Part shown: piece by piece, positions 1-7,572 of the stretch
Layout of the letters: the number at the start of each line of letters is the position of its first letter
How positions within the stretch are numbered: position 1 is the first letter of the stretch
Source: an uncultured Clostridia bacterium
GTDB lineage: Bacteria; Bacillota_A; Clostridia; UMGS1840; HGM11507
Direction: 5' to 3'
NCBI GenBank assembly: GCA_934403665.1
Contig: CAKRUL010000014.1
Coordinates: 1 to 11,406, forward strand
Length of the DNA stretch: 11,406 nt
Notes under the pieces: model-generated
Database searches by the model: none
Seen by the model: only the letters and a program-made list of their open reading frames with translations
What the model was told of the DNA's origin: nothing
Position numbers and translations under genes: made by a program

Positions 1-3000
1 GAGGCATGTGGCATTTCCAAATACCGTCACAGAAAGGACGAGGCGGAACGGAAACTGTCGAATACCAATGACAATATTCTTCGGGTGGAGGATATTATCC
101 TGGAACTGGAAAGTCAGCTCGGGCCTTTGAAACTGCAGAGCGAGAAGGCGAAAAAATATTTGGTCTATCGGGATGAACTGAAAATTCTGGAGGTCAATGT
201 CTGGCTGGATACCATCGAAAAGCACCGCTCCTCTTTGCGGGATCTGAATGAAAATTTTCAGAACTGCAAAAAAGAGCTGGAAGGGGCAAAAACCGACTTG
301 GAACAGACCGACAGTCGGATTGAAACCCTGCTGGCGGAATCGAAAAATCTGCAGGAGGACACCGATAGCTTAAACCAACAGTATCATACCGAGGAGTATC
401 ATACAAAAACCTATGAAAACCAGATTGAGATTTTCAAGAACAATATCATGCACAACAATGAAAACATTCACCGTATGGAACGGGAAAAGCATGAGATGGA
501 AAAGAAAATCGACAGTTTTCATGCCTATATCGATGAAATCACCCGAAAAATGGAACATATCGAAGAGAAACGTTTGGAAAAGCAGAAGGCGATCGAAGAA
601 CTGCAAAGGGAATTTTCCAAACTGGCAGATTCCATTGCGACGCACAACAGCTTTATCGATTCTCTGAAGGAAAAATTGACCGAACAGAACCATACGGTAT
701 CTACGCTGAACGCGAAAAAAGCGGCATGCGAATCCCTGGTGGACAATTTGGAAAGCCGCCGCAAAGCGATGGAAGCGGAGATGCAGGAGAAAATAACCGC
801 GATCAAGAGGCTGGAGGCAGAGATTGCCGATTATCAGAAGGAATTAAACCGACTGGAAACAGAAGAACACAACATCGCGCAAGAGATTGAACGCCTGCTT
901 TGCAAGGAAAAGGAGACGGAACAGCAGTTCGAGGAAAGCAACGCCTCTTTTCAAAAAGCGAAAAGCGATTATATGGCGGACAAGAACCGCCTTGGCATGC
1001 TGCGGGACATGGAAAATGATTTCTCCGGTTATCCGCGCAGTGTCAAAGAGGTTCTGACTGCGCACAAAAGCGGAGAGCTGTCCGGCCTTTCCGTCTTTGG
1101 AACGGTGGCAAGTGTGCTGGATACCAAAAAAGAATATGCACTTGCGATTGATGCCGCTCTTGCCGCGGCGACCCAGTTTGTGATCGTGGAGGAGGAGAAC
1201 GACGCCAAGTATGCGATCCAGTATCTGAAGAAAACGAAATCGGGGAAAGCCACTTTTTTGCCGATCCAAACCGTGAAGTCTCAGAAACCCTTGAACGATG
1301 AGGTCCGGAAGGAAAATGGATGTGTGGGAATCGCATCGGAACTGGTGCAATATGAGCGCCGTTTTTCCGGGATCGTGGAAAATTTGCTGATTCGTGTCGC
1401 GGTGTTTGATACGATAGACAACGCCATTATGGCCGCACGCCGTTTCCGGCACAGCTTCAAGATTGTCACCTTGACAGGAGAGGTGCTGAATGCAGGGGGT
1501 TCCATTACGGGAGGAGGGTTCCGAAACAACACCGGAGCCGTTTCCAGAAATGCGGAGCTCCATGAGCTTGCCGAAAAGATGAAAACATGGCAGGCACGTC
1601 TTGACCGGGCGGAGAAAGAGCTGGCTGAGAAGAAGCGTGAAATTTCCGCTGTTCGGGAAGAGACGGAGCAGGAAAAACAGAAGAAACAGCAGGTAAACAC
1701 AGATAAGATTAATCTTCTTTCCAAAATTCGCTTGAACGGACAGCTGATGGAGGCACTCAGGAAGGATTGCTCTGCGCTGGAGAAGGAACGCAGTGAGCTT
1801 GCGGTGAAGATGGGACAAAACGAGGGCAATCTGCAAAGCTTTGCGCAGCAGATGGATGCTCTGCAGCAGTCGATTGCCGAATTGGAGGCAAAGCTTCTTC
1901 AGAACAATCAGGATTATGAAAAGATTATTCAGGCAAAAGAAGAATACAACGGACGGATTGCCGATGAAAAGCTGGCGCTTGGCTATCTGGAAAAGGATTT
2001 GAATACAGAGAAGGACAAACAGATTTCCGTAAACGGTGAAATCAATGTGCAGAGAGAAGCCTTATCCTCCAAAGAGTCCGAAATCGAGGAGGCAAAGGCA
2101 AAAAATGAGGATCTGCAGGATGAGATTGACTTCAAGTATCAGCAAATTTCGCAATTGCAGGAGAATCTTGCGGAATACCAGAAAAAGATGGAGCAGAACA
2201 AGCAGAAAAAGGCGGAGTGTGAAGCCTCCCTGTTAAAGAGTCAGAACGGCTCCAAGGAATTGAGGGACAGGCTCATTGCACTGCAGGAGGAGTATTCACG
2301 GCTGGAATCCAGGACCACGAAAGCGGAGACCGAGCTGGAATACATCATCAACAATCTGTGGGATTCTTATGAACTGACGGTGACTACCGCGACAGAGCTG
2401 AAAAAGGATATTGGCTCCGTCACAGCGGCAAATAAATCAATCAATGAATTGAAGAATAAAATCAAGGATTTGGGCAATATCAATATCGATGCGATCGAGG
2501 ACTACAAAAATGTCAATGAACGTTATGAGTTTTTGACCTCGCAGAAGGAAGATCTTTTAGAGGCAAAAAGCAATTTGGAGCAGATCATCACGGAGATGCT
2601 GAAGCTGATGAAGACCATTTCGGAACACAGTTCGAAAAAATCAGCACGGCATTCAACGAGACCTTCCAGGAGCTGTTCCGGGGAGGAAAAGCGGATTTGC
2701 GTTTGTCGGATCCTACCGATCTGCTGGAGAGCGGCATTGAAATCGAGGTTCAGCCGCCCGGCAAAAAGCTGACCAACATCAGCTTGTTTTCCGGGGGAGA
2801 AAAGGCGTTTACGGCCATTGCATTGTTATTTGCCATTTTGAAGGTCAAACCGACTCCCTTCTGCCTGTTTGATGAGATTGAGGCGGCGCTGGATGATGTC
2901 AATGTATACCGTTATGCCGATTACCTGAAGAAATATAAAGAGGGAACGCAGTTCATTGTGATTTCTCACAGACGAGGCACGATGGAGGCGGCGGACACGC

Positions 3001-3083
3001 TGTATGGCGTCACAATGCAGGAAAAGGGAGTTTCCAAGCTGTTGAGCCTGGACATTGACGAAGTGGAAGAGATGGCAAAATAG
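1..3083 (+). CDS. smc: Chromosome segregation ATPase SMC, 5'-partial and frameshifted
   Basis: SMC forms the ring-shaped ATPase of the condensin-like SMC-ScpAB complex that compacts and segregates the chromosome. Reading is open from base 1; the first residues (EACGISKYRHRKDEAERKL) match the end of the N-terminal head, so about 150 residues with Walker A lie outside the window. A long charged coiled coil follows, then the hinge at about 1080-1560 with its conserved GGSITGGG, then the returning coiled coil. The C-terminal head has FSGGEKA (ABC signature), FCLFDEIEAALDD (Walker B and D-loop) and ISHRRGTME (switch His). Frame 1 is left near 2626: it would end at a stop at 2770-2772, while the conserved head continues in frame 3 from CAG at 2628 to TAG at 3081-3083. 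Joined, the visible part is about 1026 residues, which with the missing start fits the usual 1180-1190. ftsY follows 54 nt later, the common Firmicutes order. Family call is certain; whether the break is real is not. Confidence 0.96.
2626..2629 (+). other. Frameshift site in smc (apparent CA duplication)
   Basis: The sequence reads GAACACAGTTC, and removing one CA gives codons for ISEQFEKI. That restores a 12-residue stretch equal in length to the same region of Bacillus subtilis SMC, as I remember it. A 1-nt deletion would also restore the frame but leaves an extra residue, so a 2-nt gain at the CACA repeat fits better. It could be a true slippage mutation or a sequencing or assembly error. 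Confidence 0.8.
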
Positions 3084-3122
3084 GTTGGACCTGCAAAACG
3101 AATCGAATTTATGATAGAAGAG

Positions 3123-3128
3123 AAAGGA
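3123..3128 (+). promoter_or_regulatory. Ribosome binding site that decides the ftsY start
   Basis: AAAGGA lies 9 nt before the ATG at 3138. The earlier in-frame ATG at 3111 has no purine-rich site upstream and would add nine residues (MIEEKGSRY) not expected in FtsY, so 3138 is preferred. Confidence 0.75.
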
Positions 3129-3137
3129 TCCAGATAC

Positions 3138-4046
3138 ATGGCTTTTTTTGATAAATTAAAACAAGGGTTGCAAAAGACCCGCAATGTGATAAAGGACAGG
3201 ATAGACGATGTGTTTTCCGCATTTCAGTCGGTGGACGAAGAGCTTTTTGAGGAGCTGGAGGAGATCCTGATTTCCGCAGATGTCGGCGTGGAGGCCTCTC
3301 TTGAAATCATCGAGCAATTGCGCCGGAATACGAAGGAAAAGAAAATCAGCGATGCGCAGGAGGCAAAACAGGAATTATTCTGCATCCTCAAAGAAATTTT
3401 AGAGGAAAATGACACGGAACTGAAGCTTTCGACTTCCCCTTCGATTATTCTGGTGGTCGGCGTGAACGGTGTCGGCAAGACCACCTCTATCGGGAAGCTT
3501 GCAAATCGATTGAAGCAGGAGGGAAAATCGGTGATGATGGCGGCAGGCGACACCTTCCGTGCTGCGGCGAGTGAACAGCTCTCCATTTGGGCGGAACGCA
3601 CAGGGGTTCCCCTGGTAAAGCATCAGGAGGGCGCAGATCCCGCCGCTGTGATTTATGATGCCATTACCTCGGCGAAGGCGAAGCATATTGATGTGTTGAT
3701 TTGCGACACAGCAGGGCGTTTGCACAACAAGAAGAACCTGATGGATGAATTGAATAAAATATTCCGTGTGATCCAGCGGGAACTGCCGGATGCGGATCTG
3801 GAGGTTCTTTTGGCGCTGGATGCCACAACGGGACAGAATGCGGTGATCCAGGCAGAGGAATTCACAAAACAGACCAATGTGACCGGAATTATTCTCACGA
3901 AATTAGACGGCACGGCAAAAGGCGGCATTGTGATTGCCATCTGCAAAAAGAAATCCATCCCTGTCAAATTTATCGGGGTGGGAGAAGGAATGGACGACTT
4001 CAAAAAATTTGATGCGGAGGAATTTGCGGCGGCGTTGCTGGATTAA
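3138..4046 (+). CDS. ftsY: Signal recognition particle receptor FtsY
   Basis: FtsY is the membrane-associated SRP receptor. Its GTPase pairs with that of Ffh to deliver ribosomes making membrane proteins to the SecYEG translocon. From the ATG at 3138 the protein has 302 residues. The short N-terminal helical region (MAFFDKLKQGLQKTR) leads into the four-helix N domain, and the long acidic A domain of E. coli FtsY is absent, as is usual in Firmicutes. The NG GTPase motifs are all present: G1 GVNGVGKTT (108-116), DTFRAAA (138-144), DTAGR (190-194), TKLDG (254-258) and the closing GVGEGMDDFKKFD (280-292). The DTFRAAASEQL block and the acidic helical N domain favour FtsY over Ffh, and there is no C-terminal M domain. 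It sits 54 nt after smc and 45 nt before the UPF0182 gene with no terminator between, so co-transcription is likely. The gene looks intact. Confidence 0.97.
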   Translation: MAFFDKLKQGLQKTRNVIKDRIDDVFSAFQSVDEELFEELEEILISADVGVEASLEIIEQLRRNTKEKKISDAQEAKQELFCILKEILEENDTELKLSTSPSIILVVGVNGVGKTTSIGKLANRLKQEGKSVMMAAGDTFRAAASEQLSIWAERTGVPLVKHQEGADPAAVIYDAITSAKAKHIDVLICDTAGRLHNKKNLMDELNKIFRVIQRELPDADLEVLLALDATTGQNAVIQAEEFTKQTNVTGIILTKLDGTAKGGIVIAICKKKSIPVKFIGVGEGMDDFKKFDAEEFAAALLD

Positions 4047-4091
4047 AATTGTCTCACAGACCGTTGTATTCTTTGAACAGGAGGTATCCGA

Positions 4092-6794
4092 ATGAGCAAA
4101 ATTGCGAAAAGGCTGTTGATCATCTTTCTTGCGGCAATTGTCCTTGTCGGATTGTTTGTCGCAGTCAATATTTATTTTACGTATATTCAGTATCAGGAGA
4201 TCGGAGAGAATTATACGCAGGTTTATCTGACCAATCTGCAGGCGAAGCTCATCACTCAGATGGTAAGCTTCCTGTTCGTTTTTCTGATTTTTTGGGTCAG
4301 CCTGCTGTTTGTGCGGAAAAATTTGTTGAAACTGGATGATACCTTTGGATTTTTAAGAAGCAATTTATTGATTTTTATTTTCACGTTCTTGCTGTCGCTG
4401 ATTGCAAGCAGCATCATTCAATCCACCGTCTATGAAAGGCTTCTGCAGTTTTTGAATCCGACGATGATGTCGCAGGGAGATCCGATTTTTAATAAAGATA
4501 TCGGTTATTATCTCTTTCAGAGACCGTTTCTGATTTCCCTGTGCGACAGTTGCTTTGCTCTGATGAGTTTTATCGCGGTTGCCGTTCTGATTGCCTATAT
4601 GATTCTTTATGCCAAGCTTGGGCTTTTGAATATTTCCGAAATTTTTAAAGTGCGCGGAATTGTTACCCACAATGTGGTCAATGTTGCAATTTTGATTCTG
4701 ATCAAGGCAATCAGCTATATGTTTAAGGCAGAGAGCATTCTGTATTCCGAGAGCGGCGCGGTTTACGGCGCAGGATATACGGATATTACCGTGTGGATGA
4801 ATTATTACAGGATGATTCCGTTTTTGCTTTTGACCATTGTTCTGCTGACGATGATTTTTCTCTACCGCGGAAAATACAAATGGAGCATCGGCACCATTTT
4901 AATTTATCCCGTGACCTATCTTGCGTTTTTTGTGTTTTCTCTGGGACTGCAAACCTTTTATGTCAAACCGGAGGAAGTGAACCGAGAGGCTCCCTATATT
5001 GCAAACACCATCAATCTTACCCGGCAGGCATACGGGCTGGATCATATTGTGCAGAAGGAATTCAACATACAGTATAATCTGACCGCAAATGACCTGGAGG
5101 CGAATAAGACGACTTTGTCTAATATCCGTATTATCGATTATGCCTCTACGCTGAAAGCAGTGAATCAATTGCAGGGAATCCGCAATTATTATTCCTTCAA
5201 TGATATTGAGGGCAAATCGGCGGCAATCGCTTTGGCGCCCCGTGAGTTCAATAAAGAAAAACTGGACACCACAACCACCAATTTTATCAACGAGAGACTT
5301 CGTTTCACACATGGTTTCGGTGCTGTGGGGATTCCGGTCAATCAGGTCACCAAGGAAGGGCAGCCGGCCTTCTTTATCAAGGATATTCCGCCGCAGTCTA
5401 CGCAGGGATTTCCTGAAATCACACAGCCGAGGGTCTATTTTGGGGAGAGCACCAACGACTATGTTGTGGTAAATTCCGGCTATAAAGAGCTGGATTATTC
5501 TCAGGGGCAGGAGGATGCGGAGTTTTCTTATGACGGACAGGCCGGCATCCCGATGAACCTGTTTAACAAAGTTTTGTTCTCGGTGTATAACGCCGATTTC
5601 CAGATGCTGATTTCCAGCTTCATTGACCAGGACAGCAAAATTCTGATTAATCGCAATGTTTTGGAGCGTGTGAGTAAGGTTGCGCCCTTTCTGGAGGTGG
5701 ACAACGATCCCTATATGGTAATTGACGATGCCGGAAAATTGAAATGGGTGGTGAATTGTTATACCACCAGTTCCGAGTTCCCGTATTCCCAGTCGGTCAG
5801 CTTCAACGGGCGGCCGATCAATTACATCCGGGATTCCGTCAAGGCGGTTGTGGATGCCTATGACGGCACGGTTACTTTTTATATCACAGAACCGGAAGAT
5901 CCGGTGGTACAGACCTATCGGAAAATCTACCCGAAATTTTTCAATGAAAATCCGCTTCCGGCTGATATTGCATCGCATTTGCAGTATCCGGAAAAAATGT
6001 TTAAGGTGCAGTCTACGGTATTTAAAAAGTTTCACACAACCAATACGGATACTTTTTATAACCGGACGGATGTCTGGGAATACTGCAAAGAAAAGATACA
6101 GGGAGAAGCCAAGCCGGTGGAGCCTTATTACAGCTTGATGCCGCTGTTCACAGAAAAGGAAGAATTGATTTTGATGATTCCTTATACCTTGTCCAATAAG
6201 GATAATTTGGTGGCGTGGCTTGCAGTCAGCTGTGATGCTCAGAATTACGGAAAAATGGCTCTGTACACTTTCCCGAAGGGAGAAAACGTGTATGGAACGA
6301 TGCAGATTGCCAATCGAATCGACAGCGACCCGAACATTTCCAAGGAGATGACGCTGTGGAGTCAGGGCGGTTCCTCGGTGACCCGGGGGAATATGCTGGT
6401 GGTTCCGATTCAAAATTCTTTGTTGTATGTCCAGCCGGTATATATTTCTTCCAGCAACGATTCCTCTATTCCGGAATTGAAACGGGTGATTGTAGCATAT
6501 GGCGACAAGATTGTGATGGAGGCAACGCTGGAAGATTGTCTGATGAATCTGTTTCACTATAAGCTGGAAGCGGATCTTCGCGGGGAGGCCAGCACGGCGC
6601 CAAGCGTTCAGGAACCGGCGGAAACCGGGCAGGAAGAGCCGCAGGTCACACCCTCCGCAGCTCCCAATGAATCAGAGAAGAAGGTTGTTGAGCTTTATGA
6701 CCGAATGAAAGCTGCTTTGAACAAGTCGGATTGGACAGAATTCGGACGTTCTATGGAGGAACTGGAGAAGGAGATCAACAAGCTGAGAAAATAA
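4092..6794 (+). CDS. UPF0182 family membrane protein (COG1615)
   Basis: This is a 900-residue integral membrane protein of a conserved family without an established function. Seven hydrophobic segments fill the first third (about 8-29, 56-75, 90-110, 150-173, 193-212, 240-258, 266-286). A large soluble part, predicted to lie outside the membrane, follows. Landmarks I associate with the family are VNREAPYIANTINLTRQAYG after the last helix, QPRVYFGESTNDYVVV, AYDGTVTFYITEPEDPV, HLQYPEKMFKVQ, FYNRTDVWEY and GSSVTRGNMLVVPIQNSLLY. A Pro/Glu/Ser/Thr-rich linker (about 830-852) leads to a short C-terminal helical module (DRMKAALNKSDWTEFGRSME), also typical. The start is fixed by AGGAGG at 4079-4084, 7 nt before the ATG. 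The gap to ftsY is 45 nt and the gene is followed by a terminator, so it is probably the last gene of the smc-ftsY transcript. It seems intact. No substrate or reaction can be named. Confidence 0.93.
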   Translation: MSKIAKRLLIIFLAAIVLVGLFVAVNIYFTYIQYQEIGENYTQVYLTNLQAKLITQMVSFLFVFLIFWVSLLFVRKNLLKLDDTFGFLRSNLLIFIFTFLLSLIASSIIQSTVYERLLQFLNPTMMSQGDPIFNKDIGYYLFQRPFLISLCDSCFALMSFIAVAVLIAYMILYAKLGLLNISEIFKVRGIVTHNVVNVAILILIKAISYMFKAESILYSESGAVYGAGYTDITVWMNYYRMIPFLLLTIVLLTMIFLYRGKYKWSIGTILIYPVTYLAFFVFSLGLQTFYVKPEEVNREAPYIANTINLTRQAYGLDHIVQKEFNIQYNLTANDLEANKTTLSNIRIIDYASTLKAVNQLQGIRNYYSFNDIEGKSAAIALAPREFNKEKLDTTTTNFINERLRFTHGFGAVGIPVNQVTKEGQPAFFIKDIPPQSTQGFPEITQPRVYFGESTNDYVVVNSGYKELDYSQGQEDAEFSYDGQAGIPMNLFNKVLFSVYNADFQMLISSFIDQDSKILINRNVLERVSKVAPFLEVDNDPYMVIDDAGKLKWVVNCYTTSSEFPYSQSVSFNGRPINYIRDSVKAVVDAYDGTVTFYITEPEDPVVQTYRKIYPKFFNENPLPADIASHLQYPEKMFKVQSTVFKKFHTTNTDTFYNRTDVWEYCKEKIQGEAKPVEPYYSLMPLFTEKEELILMIPYTLSNKDNLVAWLAVSCDAQNYGKMALYTFPKGENVYGTMQIANRIDSDPNISKEMTLWSQGGSSVTRGNMLVVPIQNSLLYVQPVYISSSNDSSIPELKRVIVAYGDKIVMEATLEDCLMNLFHYKLEADLRGEASTAPSVQEPAETGQEEPQVTPSAAPNESEKKVVELYDRMKAALNKSDWTEFGRSMEELEKEINKLRK

Positions 6795-6838
6795 CGGCGG
6801 AGCTTTTCTACACCAAACGGACAACATCTGCCAAAAAC

Positions 6839-6868
6839 AGGCGTCCTTTTCGGGCGCCTTTGTTTCGG
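6839..6868 (+). terminator. Rho-independent terminator after the UPF0182 gene
   Basis: AGGCGTCC (6839-6846) pairs with GGGCGCCT (6852-6859), with one G-U pair, around the loop TTTTC. The T-rich tail TTGTTT follows directly. It begins 45 nt after the UPF0182 stop and ends only a few bases before the ribosome binding site of the next gene. Confidence 0.8.
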
Positions 6869-6872
6869 AAAA

Positions 6873-6877
6873 AGGAG
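6873..6877 (+). promoter_or_regulatory. Ribosome binding site that decides the pentapeptide-protein start
   Basis: AGGAG is 7 nt before the ATG at 6885 but only 1 nt before the in-frame ATG at 6879. The later ATG (MKITPPRI) is therefore the likely start. Confidence 0.75.
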
Positions 6878-6884
6878 AATGCAC

Positions 6885-7535
6885 ATGAAAATCACGCCGC
6901 CTCGTATTCGGGAGGAGCTTTGTGAAGCCCTCTCTCTGACCACCGCCGTTTTTGACGCTGTCGGTCAGAGGGAGGATCTTGCACATTTTCGTTTTTCACA
7001 TCAAAAGCTGGAGGAAATACAAGCCTCGGCAGTTGAGTGGAAAGGCTGTGTTTTTGAAAACACGGTGTTTCAGAGCTGTTCTTTTCCAAAAGGAGGCTTT
7101 CAGGACTGCGTTTTTATGAATTGCGATCTTTCCAATCTCAATCTTCGGGACAGCTCTTTGCAGCGCGTCTTGTTTGAAAACTGTAAACTGACCGGTCTGA
7201 ATCTGTTTGAGAGCTATCTGACGGACGTTTCTGTGTACCGCAGCAACGGAAAATATATCAATCTTCCCGGTGGAAAGCTGAAAAATGTCCGGTTTGAGAA
7301 TTGCGATTTGTCCGGTGCAGTGTTTGATTCCTGCGAGCTGAAGCAGACTGTATTTTGGAATACCAGGCTGAGCGGTGCGGATTTTTTGCATACGAGATTA
7401 AACAACATTGATGTGACAACCTGCGAAATTGACGGAATTTCTCTTTCCGGGAGTTATGAACTTAAAGGAATCGTTGTCACTCCTTCTCAGGCTTGTGAAT
7501 TGGCACGGTTTTTAGGGGTAACGATTCAGGGATAA
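6885..7535 (+). CDS. Pentapeptide-repeat protein with a Qnr-like layout
   Basis: The predicted protein has 216 residues. After about 30 non-repeat residues, a hydrophobic centre residue recurs every fifth position from Phe37 to Leu187 (F37, L42, ... F57, F62, F67, F72, F77, L82 ... F167, L172, V177, I182, L187). That is about 31 pentapeptides in nearly unbroken register, weakest at A47 and G122. Such sequences fold as a right-handed quadrilateral beta-helix with four repeats per turn, so seven to eight turns are expected. Many i-2 positions are Cys (55, 65, 75, 80, 100, 140, 150, 180) where Ala is common. The C-terminal tail (VVTPSQACELARFLGVTI) resembles the short capping helix of Qnr/MfpA-type proteins, which bind DNA gyrase as DNA mimics. 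That resemblance is general and does not prove gyrase binding or drug resistance. No signal peptide or membrane segment is seen, so it is probably cytoplasmic. The MBOAT gene starts 37 nt later and may share its transcript. Confidence 0.92.
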   Translation: MKITPPRIREELCEALSLTTAVFDAVGQREDLAHFRFSHQKLEEIQASAVEWKGCVFENTVFQSCSFPKGGFQDCVFMNCDLSNLNLRDSSLQRVLFENCKLTGLNLFESYLTDVSVYRSNGKYINLPGGKLKNVRFENCDLSGAVFDSCELKQTVFWNTRLSGADFLHTRLNNIDVTTCEIDGISLSGSYELKGIVVTPSQACELARFLGVTIQG

Positions 7536-7572
7536 AACCAATGTTTACGAATAAAGGGGTTAAGAGGGGATT

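Noticed and set aside
844..1836. A 330-residue minus-strand open frame inside smc
   Set aside because: It is antisense to the hinge and coiled coil of smc, which carry clear family motifs; no independent support was seen.
2620..2640. Programmed ribosomal frameshifting in smc
   Set aside because: No slippery heptamer is present at the switch point and programmed shifting is not a known feature of smc.
3085..3115. A possible promoter for ftsY (TTGGAC and TATGAT)
   Set aside because: The -35 match is poor, the spacer is 19 nt, and the start would fall on the ribosome binding site, leaving no leader.
4049..4339. A 96-residue plus-strand frame overlapping the start of the UPF0182 gene
   Set aside because: No good ribosome binding site is seen, the sequence is not recognisable, and most of it is out of frame with the strongly supported UPF0182 start.
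4899..6557. A 552-residue open frame on the minus strand inside the UPF0182 gene
   Set aside because: It lies wholly antisense to a well-conserved protein, has no recognisable domain and its composition looks like reverse-read coding sequence.
6879..6881. The upstream ATG as start of the pentapeptide gene
   Set aside because: It is only 1 nt from AGGAG; the ATG at 6885 has normal spacing.
6885..7535. Calling the pentapeptide gene a quinolone-resistance qnr gene
   Set aside because: Only the overall fold, length and tail resemble Qnr; sequence identity seems low and no projecting loops are visible, so a resistance call is not supported.
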